Assembly: GCF_000417875.1 (NCBI RefSeq)
Contig: NW_006920893.1
Span: 161,955-225,954 of the forward strand
DNA length: 64,000 bases
Direction: 5' to 3'
From: Pseudozyma flocculosa PF-1
Taxonomy: Eukaryota; Basidiomycota; Ustilaginomycetes; Ustilaginales; Ustilaginaceae
The position numbers and the translations under genes are program-made. The notes below the pieces were generated by a model. It was not told where the DNA came from, ran no database searches, and saw only the letters and a program-made list of their open reading frames with translations. Shown one piece after another: positions 21,954 to 32,139 of this stretch (position 1 is its first letter; the number at the start of each line of letters is the position of its first letter).

Positions 21954-24322
21954 CTACGTCGGATTGGTAGTGACCCGAGTGATGATCGCCTGCAGAGACT
22001 TGGCTGCGCTCGGCGGGTAGGTTCCCGAGAAGATCTCGGCCATCGTCTCATGGTACGAGTCGAGCTTCGAGATTTCGCTGAAGTGCTCGACGCAGAAGTC
22101 GATGTAGGCCTGGCGCTGGACAGGAGCAGCAGCGTCGAGGGAAGATGTAAGGAAGTGAGCTCAGACATGATGTGGTGACGCCAAGCTCCGTGTCCTGAGC
22201 GCTCACCATCTCGTCGTACAGCTGTGCGAGCTTGTTTGCGAAGAGCCCCTTGAAGGCCGTCGAGACCTCGAGCTCGGAAATGACGTGATGCTTTGCGAGG
22301 ATCTGAAGGCCTTTCTGACCGTACTGTTGGGTCTCGTACCGATAATGCGGAAGACGTCAGGCGTCGAGTCGGCGAATCCGGCGGCTTCCATCCAAGTCGA
22401 CCTTGGCGCGAACTCTCACCATGTCCGCCGCCTGGTACATTTTCTCGGCGTCGCAGAGCCGCATGCCGTCGCTCCAGGGAGATTTGGAGAGCTTGATGCC
22501 TTCCCAATAGGCTCGCGCCTGCTTCAAGACCACCTGGCCGTGCTTCTGTGACCTGAACATGCAAGTACCTGTATACTATGGCGTCTCGAGGGGCAGAGGC
22601 GCCCCATTGTTTCAGCAGCGCGCACCTCATCGGCCAGGCCAACGATGCCAGAAGACTCACCAGATAGAATACCAACGCCTGCAACGTGACGGGGTCGACA
22701 TCGAATAGTTCAATGACAGGCTGTGGAAGAGGAGAATTGCGACCCGGAACTGCTGACGAGGCAGATCCGGCTTCGTCGCCGTCCCGCTCGCCCACTGAGG
22801 CGCGCCGACGCTTTTGCGGGACATGGACCGGATCCCCTTGACCCGCTCGCTGTGCTTCTGCGGTGGCGCCGTCGGCGGCGCTTTCGACAGCGGTCTCGAA
22901 AGACGGCGCCCCTCGCGAGGCGGAATCTCCATCTGCGGGGTTATCGCAAGGGCTGTGGCGAGTTGACGCCTCTTCCCTCGAAAGCGGTGGGCACGAAGCA
23001 TCTTCCTGTTGCAGGCTCGTCCCTTCATGCTGATCCAGGATTACGGCCTCCTTGGCTTCATGACCGGTCGACCTGGCCTCAACGGACACCTTCGCTGGCT
23101 GAATGGACGCGTTCTGGCTCTGCGACAGCGTGCGGGCCTCGCTGAACTGAGATTGAAACACTGAGAGCAGATCCGACAGCAAAGCCAAGCATGTGCATAC
23201 CGGTGAGAAGGATTGGACAGCATAGTTGCCAATGCTTGGCCAGGGTAGCACCCACTGGCTCGAAAGTAGTCGCAACGCTGCGACAAAAGGCTCTTGCTGG
23301 CGACAAGGGTCTCATCCAAAGGGTTGTCCTGCATCGCCTTTAGCCTGACGAGCGACGCTTCGTCTGCCGTCATGAGCTTGCTGACAGTCATCAGAAGCTT
23401 GTCGGTGCTCGGAGCACCAGGATGCAAGGCAATTTGTCGTTCCGTGAAGGGCATGCTCGAGTGACCGGTCACGGCAAGGTGCGCGATGATGTTCTTCTTG
23501 GAGGCCTCATGGAGCAGCCGCTGCAGCGTCGAGTCAATGCTGTCAAACTTCCACCGCAGCTGGGAGCGTTCAACGTGAAAGGGAAGGTTTCAGTGCTTGT
23601 GACATGGACTGGCAGCTCGTAGGCATCTTATGGCTTGCCGGCAGAATACCGAGACAAGTCAACGACGTGCGGCTACCCACTTTGACCGGAACGGTCTTCC
23701 CCTTGTTCTTGAAGCTCTTGTATGTCGAAGATCCGCTTGCGCATAACGTCACTTCGTGAAAGCGGCCCTCGGAGAGGAAGGAGATCGATATGGTGACAAA
23801 CTCGGGCTGCCTACCAAGTTGCTCTGGCGCCTTTCCGCGATACTCGTCCTCAAAGAACAGCTCGAAGGACCCGGTGCCAAGACACAGCCAGAGCGTGCAA
23901 TGATGGCCGGTGCCAGCGATGGCCTCGGCGTGTCCCAGGAGGTGATGAAGGTGGCATGGCGTCTGGATGACGACATCTGTCGTGTCTTTGTCCGGTATGA
24001 TGAGCTGCGCGGCGGTATCTGCGATCGCCCCGCCAACTCTGTTGCCTGCGTCGGGCGAAGCGTCGGACTGATCTCCTTTGGCGGTGCTGATATAGGCGAC
24101 ATAGTCGTCGTCGGCAGCCACGCCAACGTTGATTGTGTCGTAAAAGGTCCAATGCGAGCCGTGTGCGACAAAGCTGGGCAGTTTTTTGGGGGGAGGCGGG
24201 GGATCGTCATCCGAACGGATGACGACAGGTCTCACAGATGAGGAGGCCAGGAGTGGCGAGCACTCCTTTTGGCATCTCGTCGAAGCGCAGCCCTCCTGCG
24301 GCTTTGAAGGTGTGCTGGACAT
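21954..24322 (-). CDS. BTB/POZ domain protein, tandem paralog D
   Basis: Six exons: 23681-24322, 23256-23559, 22661-23160, 22420-22575, 22207-22323 and 21954-22115, giving 626 residues. The first ATG is at 24322 (MSSTPSKPQEG); the frame is open further up only through a TTG. The N-terminal domain shows HWTFYDTINVGV, LHHLLGHA, GTGHHC and SFLSEGRFHEVT. The BTB first half ends LVASKSLLSQRCDYFRA, then MFQSQFSEAR. It has the longest linker of the array (exon 3 is 500 nt), with a basic cluster PQKRRRAS. Then come PVIELFDVDPVTLQALVF, YTGTCMFR, AEKMYQAADM and a BACK-like tail ending TTNPT. Its leader resembles that of C (VIRS followed by a Pro-rich run, SFV, and GSHW), which suggests C and D are the closer pair. 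The donors of introns 1 and 2 read gtgggt rather than gtgag. Confidence 0.83.
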
Positions 24323-24556
24323 GACCGACAAAAGCTGATGCCGAAGAGGATGCTGGGCAGGCAAGGGCGAAAGCTAGACTCGTCGGCGGAAGCAGCCCCC
24401 CTTTTAGACGCCGACGAGTCGAAGCAGAGCGCACGGCTGGGCGGGCCCTTTGAGCACGGACGATGAGGAAGGGCAAAGACCTGTTGGGTGTCGTGGCAAG
24501 GTCTCTCTCAAAGACGAGGAGTGAGCGGGAGACAAGAGGGAAAGCCAGAGTGGAAG

Positions 24557-24606
24557 GCGGCGATGGTGGTGGTGGTGGCGGCGGCGGTGGCGGCGGTGGT
24601 GGTGGA
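24557..24606. repeat. GGT/GGC trinucleotide array upstream of BTB gene D
   Basis: A run of GGT and GGC units lying 235-285 bp upstream of the start of gene D. It resembles the array upstream of gene A in sequence and position. Confidence 0.8.
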
Positions 24607-24717
24607 GTGTTGGTCTCGACGGTGCTGGCTCGCTGCTGCGCCTGGAAAGAAGCAGCAGCTGCAGGGTCCCGCAGCGGCCCTCAGCCCACGCCCACGCGAG
24701 CTTCGAGACCAACACCG
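24607..24717 (-). promoter_or_regulatory. Shared upstream module of BTB gene D with inverted repeat
   Basis: TGCAGGGTCC (24661-24670) and CGAGACCAACACC (24705-24717) repeat the module of genes A and B, the latter beginning 383 nt upstream of the ATG. Here the block also has a perfect 13-nt inverse copy (GTGTTGGTCTCGA, 24607-24619 against 24704-24716) with an 84-nt loop. Confidence 0.5.
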
Positions 24718-25757
24718 GCCCAGGCTTGCGCCCACGCCGCTTTGCGCACTCACTCTTCTCGGCCGGCTGTCTTGCCAAAGGGCCCTTAGCTTCTGCCCTC
24801 CACCTTGCCTGGCAGCCCGAACTTGCGTCAGGCACCAGCGAGCGCCCTTGTGTCCGGGCCAGGGCGCAGCAGAAGGCGTCCCGTCGCTGCGCCTGCTTCC
24901 CGCGCGGCCGCCACCTGGGGTGCCTAGGCCCCCCCACCTGTCCGTTGCGCTGCGCGGTACCGGTACCTGTCCGGCGTCGCCACCGTCACCTTGCTCAGCC
25001 CGCGTGTCTCGTGGCTAAGATACGATGGACCATCGCGCTTCTTTCCCAAAGCACGAGCGCGCCCGCCGACGACGACGACGAGGCGGTGCTCGAGTACGCC
25101 AAGCGAGCCTCGCAGCGGCGGCCTTAAGAAGTTTTCTTGGCCCGGCCTCGATGCCTTTCCCGTCCCCCAGACGCCGACCCAAGATTTTCATGCCTTCCTT
25201 GCCCTCCGCCGTCGGGGCGATCTGCACGCGGCAGCCCGTTTCTCCGCTCGTGCTTCTATCTTTGGCTCCCGGCCGGCCGGGCTCCTCGTGGCGGCGGTGG
25301 CAAACGCCCGGTGTCGAGGGGGTCGGGCCTGGCTCGACGTCGAGCGTGTCGCAGATGTGATGGCTGCTTCCCGCTTTCCCCTTTTGACGCATGCAGGACC
25401 CGCCCCGCCCTCGCTCGTCTCGCCACGCCACGACTTCCTCGACATGCGGACCCCCTCGAGGGTCTTGCCAAGGCTTTGGAAGCTTTGCCAAGCGACTCGG
25501 CAGCCGCTCCTCTTGTCTTTCCCGCCTGGTCCTGTCCCTCCGATCTACGGTTGCCTTGCTGCCCTTCAAGCTCGCTCACCCCGTCTTCCTTTCCTTCCAC
25601 ACCATAGACTTCCATATAGACGCTCGCAACATCATTGATACCCCCTGCGCACCCGTCGTCGCAGCCTCGCTCCAGCCTTCGCCATCTACCTCGGCCGACG
25701 CGACATACTACCCCACCGCCACGACCGATTCGCACCATAGAGAACCTGCGTTCCGCC

Positions 25758-27638
25758 ATGTCTCACCACGCCGCCACCCGCCGGTCAGGGACCCATTCGC
25801 AGCGCAACGTCAGCCTCTCGCTGTCAAGACTGTCCTGCCTGGTCGCCCTCCTGCTCCCGTCGCTGGCCGTAGTAGCCAGCGCCCGCAACTTCACGCTGCG
25901 GGAGGATCTGAGCGGCAACGACTTCTTCGAAGCCTTCAACTGGTGGAGCTACGACGACCCCACGCTCGGCGCCGTCGACTACGTGACGCAGGACCGTGCC
26001 AAGTCGGCCGGCCTCTCGTTTGTCAACGAGCGCGGCCACTTTGTCATGAAGGCCGACAGCAACACCGTCATCCGCCGCCTCGGCGAGGCCAGACAGAGCG
26101 TCCGCATCCACAGCAAGCGAAAGATGGGCGATGGTATCCTCGTCGCGCGCTTCCACTGGATGCCCCAGGGCTGCGGGTGAGTCGCTGGCTTCGCTTCGTT
26201 CCGTGGCAGCATGGAGTGTTCTGAGCTGACCTAAGGTGTGGCCGCTTCCTTCCTCTTGCCCGCTGCCGCCGCCGACCTTAGGACATGGCCGGCATTCTGG
26301 ACCTGTACGACCGATCGGTGGCCTGCGGGCGGAGAGATTGACATCCTCGAGGGCGCAAACGACCAAGGGCCTCGCAACTTGGCCAGTCTTCACACTCTGC
26401 ACGGTTGCCACATCACGCCTGGCACGTCTGAGCTGCACACCGGGTAAGTCGGCGCTCACATTCGCGAGGATCCGAGACGATTGCTCACCTTCCATCCTTT
26501 GCGTATTGCCGGCTCTGCAGAGTGACTGACAAGAGCGACTGCTCGTATCAGCCGGGTTGCTCGGTGCGCTTCAGCGAGGACAACACGTTTGGCCCGGGTT
26601 TCAACCAAAAGTGAGTTCGCAGAACCGCACAGAGGCGGTGGTTCTTCGGGCGACCCGAACGATCCTGACCAGACGCTCCTTCGCCTCCTTCTTGATCGTG
26701 ACAGCGGCGGAGGATGGTACGCCATGCGGAGGGATACGCGAGCCGGTGGCGAGGGCGTGAGTAAAGACGCGAAGCAGCCTCTCCTCTCCGCTTCCGTGCG
26801 AAGGCTGACCGACGGATCGTTCCAACTCGTGCTCGCATCGACCACGCAGATCTCGGTGTGGTTCTGGCCAGCGACGACTCCCATCTCGTCTCTGCCCGCA
26901 GCGGTGGCAGCAGGGGCCGACGGGTCAGCGCCCAAGTACGTCGTGACCAACGCCAACGCGACGGGTGCGGACCGGTCCGAGCTGGACAAATGGGGTCAGC
27001 CCGCCGCCTTCTTCCCTAACATTGCCAATGCCACCGCCTCGCCCGCCGCGCTGACGGGAAGCTCAGACGAGGGCGTCTGCCAGATGGAGAACTACTTTGA
27101 GGAGCACGAGATCATCATCAACCTGACGTGAGTCGAGCGAGCGTTGGATTCTATGATGGGCTGTGCAGAAGCTGACTGAGTCGATGTTGCTCGTTTCTTT
27201 ACGCTTCGACCGACACAGTTTCTGCGGCGACTGTGGGTACCTTGTTCCTCTTCGAGACGGAGCTGTGGCACTGCCTTGCTGATACCCTATCTTCTTCTCT
27301 TCGCCGCTCGATGCAGGGGCTGGCGAGACGTTTGGTACAAGTGGCTGCGCGGCCGCCAACCGCAACGTGACCTGCGAGCAGTTTGTGCGAGGTGAGCCAT
27401 GGTCGTTCGATCTCACCCAGTCCCCAGCTGTATGTCTGCTCGAAGGCGGTCATCGCTGACACGAAGCTGGTCTCGCTTTTCGACCTGCGATGTTACAGAG
27501 AATCCGCAAGCGTTCAGGGACGCACGGTGGGAGATCGAGTACCTGCGCACCTACACCGACGCCGCCCTGACCGTTTCGGGTCCGATGGCGTCCGTAGCCG
27601 TCGTCGCGCTCGCCGCCATTGCCTTGGTTCTCCTCTAG
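25758..27638 (+). CDS. Secreted GH16-family glycosidase, probably GPI-anchored
   Basis: Seven exons: 25758-26176, 26282-26443, 26521-26610, 26705-27127, 27219-27232, 27317-27391 and 27499-27638, giving 440 residues. The first ATG (25758) gives a signal peptide with hydrophobic core LSCLVALLLPSLAVVASA. GH16 catalytic residues lie in GEIDILEGAN: nucleophile E158, D160 and acid/base E163 (the ExDxxE pattern). Other family marks are TWPAFWTC, GCSV, GGGWYAMRR, VWFWP and TFCGDWAG. The C-terminus is hydrophobic (PMASVAVVALAAIALVLL) after a Ser/Gly-containing stretch, which fits a GPI signal. Such proteins act on beta-1,3 or mixed-linked glucans in the wall or outside the cell; the exact substrate is not visible. 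A 14-nt microexon encodes most of TFCGD, and without it the conserved motif is lost. Several N-glycosylation sequons (NFT, NAT, NLT, NVT) are present. Confidence 0.9.
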
Positions 27639-28410
27639 ATCGGGCCTGTATAGAACAGCGTGGTACATCGGAAACAGCAAAACCTTCGAAACTACGGTGT
27701 CTGCGCCGACCGTGCTTGCTCGCGTGCCTACTCCGTGCTGAAGCATGATGGTCTGTAGAATGCTCAATGGATCTGCTCGCTCGTCTCAGCTTGCTTATGC
27801 CTTTGGCAAGGGAAGGCCCAACGGCACGGGACGGCAAAACTTCTGCCGGCCCGAAATTCTCCGAAAGGCGCTGCTGGAAGCGAGGGAGCGAGCGAACGAA
27901 GGCTACCGACCGTAGCTAGGCCAGGCCAGGCCGAGCTGTCAAAACGCCAGGACGCAGCTGCCGCGTGTTGAAAGCGGCGCAATGCTTCGGCACCTCATCG
28001 ATATCGGTCGGTCGGCCTATGTACAGTATGTACGTCTGCAACGGCAGGACGTTGAGAAGGGCAGCCAGGCAGGGTCGAGGTTCGTCGTGCAGCGGACAGT
28101 ACTACATCCTTGTTCTCGACCTGGTGCGGTCCGGCGGTTCGGCGTGGACTGGAAGGCAAGGATTCCGCGGTGCATGATGGCAGGAGGTCAGGGCCGGTAC
28201 GGCATGCCCGTCGACACCGACCCGGTACGAGATTCGAAGCCTACCGGTAGCCGGCGGCAGCGAGTGAGTTCGACATGCTGGTGCCGGAGTCTTGTCTCAG
28301 CAAGGTCCATAGCTGCCTCCGCTCCCTCCCGCTCTCGCATCTTCCTTCACTGTCTTCATGGTCTTCACCATCCATCACACCGCCTCGTTCCACCGCCGCG
28401 CAGACTCACC
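27639..28410. other. Intergenic stretch between GH16 and MFS genes
   Basis: GH16 3' flank and MFS promoter. The last 150 nt before the MFS start are pyrimidine-rich, typical of a fungal leader. No gene is seen. Confidence 0.4.
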
Positions 28411-31058
28411 ATGACGGATCCACCACGTCGTACGAGCTCGACCTCGTTCCGGTCACAGCACGATCTACACTCTGCGACGGCGACAAAGCTCAATACGCCG
28501 TCTACTAGCCACGCCAACCTGCACGCGCACGCGCATGCTCTCGACCTCGATCTGCCACCGATACCGAAGCGACTAAAGGCGGACGTGGACGAGGTGCCGT
28601 TTAGCGGTCGTCGGCCGATCGATGACGAGGACGACAACGGGGACGAGACGCGGTTTCAGCCTCAGAGCGGCGAGATCACCCGTGTCGCTTCGCCCGTCCT
28701 CGGATCAGCGGAAAAGAAGTCGCGGAGCGGAGAGCAGCAGGAGGAGGAAGAGGAAGAGTGGAAACTCACTCTGGACGACGACGAGGATCCGACCAAGTGG
28801 AAAGACAGCCGGAAGTGGGCCACGACGGCGTTGGTGTGCCTCATCTACTGCACCGCGTGAGTGCGGACGCGCCGAATCCGGGCCTACGATGCTCGCTCGC
28901 TGCCGCACCCCTGCTCACAGACAGTCACCTTCCGGTCCTACGACGTCGGTACGACAGCACGCTCACCTCCTCGATAGCAACGGGGGCAGCACACCAATAC
29001 GCCCACCAGTTCTCAGTGACGCCCTTCCACCAGTCGCTGATCCTGACCGTCTACATGATCGGCCTGGCCATCGGACCGCCCATCTGGGCGCCGCTGTCCG
29101 AGACGTACGGCCGGCTGACGGTCAACCTCGTCTCGCTGCCGGGCTACACGCTCTTCAACATCGGCTGCGCCCTCTCGCCCAGCTACACCTCGCTCCTCGT
29201 CTGCCGCTTCTTTGTCGGCCTGTGCGGCGCCAGCCCGCAGTCCAACTCGGGCGCCACCATCAGCGACGTCTGGCCGCCTGCCCAGCGCCTCTGGCCCATG
29301 TTCATCTACACGTGCGCCGCGTTCGGCGGGCCCGTCCTCGGCCCGCTCTGCGGCGGATTTCTCGCGGGCGAGAATCCAGAGTCGCACCGGTGGAGATGGA
29401 TCTATTGGCTCCTGACTATCCTCGGCGGCGTCTCTACCCTGTGCGTCGTCTTGGTGCAGCGCGAGACGTATCGACCTGTACTGCTCAAGCGCAAGGCGCT
29501 TCGACTGCTTCGCGAGCACCGCAGCGGCAGCGGCAGCGGCACGGCGACAACCGAAAAGGTGGAAGCGCCGCGCAGCATCTACGAGCGCGAGCTGCTAGCC
29601 ACGCTGGACTCGCAGCGGCTAACGGTGCGCGGTGTACTGACGACGCACGTCTCGCGGCCGTTCAAGATGTTGCTGACCGAGCTGCCGCTCGCGTACGCGG
29701 CGGCATGGACGTCGTTTGCGTATGCGGTCCTGTTCATCTTCTTCGAGGCCTTCCCCGTCGTCTTTGGCGCCACCTACGGCTTCACGGCGGGACAGGTGGG
29801 CCTCGCCTTTCTGCCGCTCGGCATCGGCATCCTCGCCACGGTGCCCGTGGTGCGCTACTTTAACCGCCTCAACCTCGCCATCCGCCGCGAGAATGCGGGA
29901 AGGGCGCCGCCCGAGGCCCGGCTCAAGCAGGGCGTGCTGAGCGCTCCCATGTNNNNNNNNNNNNNNNNNNNNNNNNNNNNNNNNNNNNNNNNNNNNNNNN
30001 NNNNNNNNNNNNNNNNNNNNNNNNNNNNNNNNNNNNNNNNNNNNNNNNNNNNNNNNNNNNNNNNNNNNNNNNNNNNNNNNNNNNNNNNNNNNNNNNNNNN
30101 NNNNNNNNNNNNNNNNNNNNNNNNNNNNNNNNNNNNNNNNNNNNNNNNNNNNNNNNNNNNNNNNNNNNNNNNNNNNNNNNNNNNNNNNNNNNNNNNNNNN
30201 NNNNNNNNNNNNNNNNNNNNNNNNNNNNNNNNNNNNNNNNNNNNNNNNNNNNNNNNNNNNNNNNNNNNNNNNNNNNNNNNNNNNNNNNNNNNNNNNNNNN
30301 NNNNNNNNNNNNNNNNNNNNNNNNNNNNNNNNNGGGCGCCGCCCGAGGCCCGGCTCAAGCAGGGCGTGCTGAGCGCTCCCATCGTTTGTCGTCGGACTTG
30401 TCGAGTCCCCCCCCCCCCCCCCCCCCGCCCCTCGCCCCTGCCGCCGCCGCCGCCGTCGGATGCCTTGACCGGCCTGTCTTTGCCAGTCCTTGCGAAGGAG
30501 CGAAGTTGACTCACCCCAACCGGCTAGTTCCTCCCCTCGCCGCCGTGCAGCTTCTGGTTCGGCTGGACCGCCCGACGTTCGATCCACTGGATCTCGCCCA
30601 TGCTCGCAACGATCCCCATCGGGGCAGGCCTCATCTTTTCCTTCAACTCGCTCAGCGTCTACGTGGCCGAGTGCTACACGGCCTATGCCGCCTCGGCGCT
30701 GGGCGCCATGGCCTTTTCGCGCTGCATCTTAGCCGTCTTTGGTGCGTACGTGGCCCAGTCCCGCGCCGCGCGGCGTGGCGCGGCGCCCCGTATGCGAGGG
30801 TTCGATCAAGGCAGACGAACGGACCGATGGCTGAACCAGACGGGGTGCGGGCGTTCGACGACTTTGTTTCCTCTTCCCTGCTCCGCTCCGGATGCTCCAG
30901 TTCCCCTCTTTGGACGCACCATGTTTCAAGGACTCGGTGCTGGCTGGGCGGCGAGCATCCTGGCCTTCGTCTCGCTCGCCGCCGTACCCATTCCCTTTCT
31001 CTTCCAGCGTTACGGCCCGGCAGTGCGGCAGCGGAGTAGGATGGCTGTCAAGGACTAG
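28411..31058 (+). CDS. Major facilitator superfamily transporter, DHA1 (drug:H+ antiporter) type
   Basis: Exons 28411-28856, 28958-29950, 30551-30741 and 30901-31058. If the N run between exons 2 and 3 is not real sequence, the protein has about 595 residues. The first 135 residues are a hydrophilic, acidic cytosolic tail. About twelve membrane segments follow. Family signatures are visible: PIWAPLSETYGRLTV (motif A), ASPQSNSGATISDVWP, a Gly/Pro-rich GGPVLGPLCGGFL (motif C), WRWIYWLLT, WFGWTARRSIHWISP and VPIPFLFQRYG. This family exports drugs, polyamines or other small molecules across the plasma membrane; the substrate cannot be read here. The N run is flanked by a 49-bp exact duplication. 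The left copy (CCCAT|GT) gives a phase-2 donor that joins in frame to CTTCTGG at 30551 (I-FWFGW). The right copy reads CCCATCGT, one base different in phase. Confidence 0.85.
29953..30333. other. Assembly gap (381 N), probably an unmerged overlap
   Basis: The 49 nt at 29902-29950 are repeated exactly at 30334-30382 on the other side of the Ns. A 20-nt C homopolymer (30407-30426) follows close by. This is the pattern of two contig ends that overlap but were not merged. Confidence 0.85.
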
Positions 31059-31255
31059 CGCAGCGATCGGCGATCGGTTTAACGTAAATCAAGGGGACCG
31101 CTTCGTCAGGCCTCGTCTGTGGGCAGCGGGACAAACGACGCGTTGGGTGTTCTTTCTTTGTGATTGCATGATGGCGTGCCGAGACAGGGACGGCCAGAGG
31201 CGATTGCTCGCGCAGGTCGGGTCAGATGCGCGAGTCGACGCGCGGGTCGACGGGC

Positions 31256-32139
31256 TTAGAAGGCCTTGTTGCCCGCACGGATGAAGAGGGTAAAGATCAT
31301 GCCGATGCCAGCGAGGAACGAGGCGGAGCGGAGCGTGGCCTTGGTCTCGTCCTCGACGGTGATGTAGAGGCTGCACGGGGTTGGGGAGGCAGGAAGATGC
31401 GGCTCGACACGGTCAGTTGATTGGACGACCGAAATTGTGGACGGTGCCATGAGGTGCGTCGGGTAGGGATGGGGATGGAGGGAGGGGGACCACTCACTAG
31501 TTGAAGATGGCACGGCTGAAGAGGTAGCCAAACGAGAGGGCGTTGAGCTCGTGGGCGGGCACGCCGGCAATGTTTCCGGCGATGACGGCCGAGGCGAAGA
31601 AGGCGAGGCTGTCGAGGTGCGAGAGGGCGAGATGACGGGAGGGCCGGGCAGGCAGAGGAAGAGGTCAGTCTGCGGGGGTTCGAGTGGCGAAGGACTTCCA
31701 CGAGAAGATGCTGCGGACGTCACTCACTTTTCAAATCTGCAAGCGGACGAGGCGAAAGGGAGGGAGGGGGGCGCGGATGGAAAGGGCACGGGGGGATAAG
31801 GGTCAGCATCTCGACCGCGCGACCATCAATCACATCTCTGTCCTGTCCCTTGAGCGTGCTGGTCCACGACGAAGCGGGGCTCGACGGTACTCACCCGTTG
31901 GCGTTGGCAGCCTCGGCGCGGACGTACTTCTTGTCGTCGGCCGTCTTGTTTTCCTTCTTGATGATGTCGGCGAGGTACTGGCGGGGCGACGAGTTGGTGA
32001 ACTTGCCCTTGGACAGCGAGACGGCGTAAAAGTGCGGGGCGATGGCGAGGGCCCAGGCGGCGGGGATGGTGTAGAACGAGAGGTTGTGGGCGTTGCTCTG
32101 GAACGAGGCGAAAAAGGCGGCGGGCGAGAGGAACGACAT
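31256..32139 (-). CDS. MAPEG-family membrane protein
   Basis: Four exons: 31895-32139, 31728-31736, 31498-31608 and 31256-31370, giving 159 residues from the ATG at 32139 (MSFLSPAAFF). Exon 2 is only 9 nt (ATTTGAAAA) and encodes the core of the family motif: ANGFENLAFF is rebuilt across exons 1-3. Hydrophobic segments (SFYTIPAAWALAIAPHFY, LAFFASAVIAGNIAGV, ASFLAGIGMIFTLFI) fit the four-helix MAPEG fold (membrane-associated proteins in eicosanoid and glutathione metabolism). Fungal members are usually endoplasmic reticulum or mitochondrial membrane proteins of about 150 residues, and some have glutathione transferase or peroxidase activity; the activity here is not established. The gene is convergent with the MFS gene, and 197 bp separate their stop codons. 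Confidence 0.85.

Larger units (their letters stand above)
24323..25757. other. Divergent promoter region between BTB gene D and the GH16 gene
   Basis: This holds a GGT/GGC array (24557-24606), an inverted repeat (24607-24619 with 24704-24716), TGCAGGGTCC (24661-24670), CGAGACCAACACC (24705-24717), the 12-bp palindrome GGTACCGGTACC (24956-24967) and, close to the GH16 start, a pyrimidine-rich leader. Open frames here are low-complexity and not supported. Confidence 0.45.

Noticed and set aside
21593..23275. 560-codon minus-strand frame in BTB gene D
   Set aside because: Only its first part is the linker exon; the rest reads through an intron and out of frame past exons 4-6, whose conserved motifs lie in other frames.
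28200..28260. tRNA-like B-box word (GATTCGAAGCC)
   Set aside because: No matching A box or cloverleaf pairing could be drawn around it; other GTTCGA words in the window failed the same test.
29951..30550. Reading the N run of the MFS gene as a real 600-nt intron
   Set aside because: The 49-bp exact duplication at its edges fits an unmerged contig overlap better than biological sequence.
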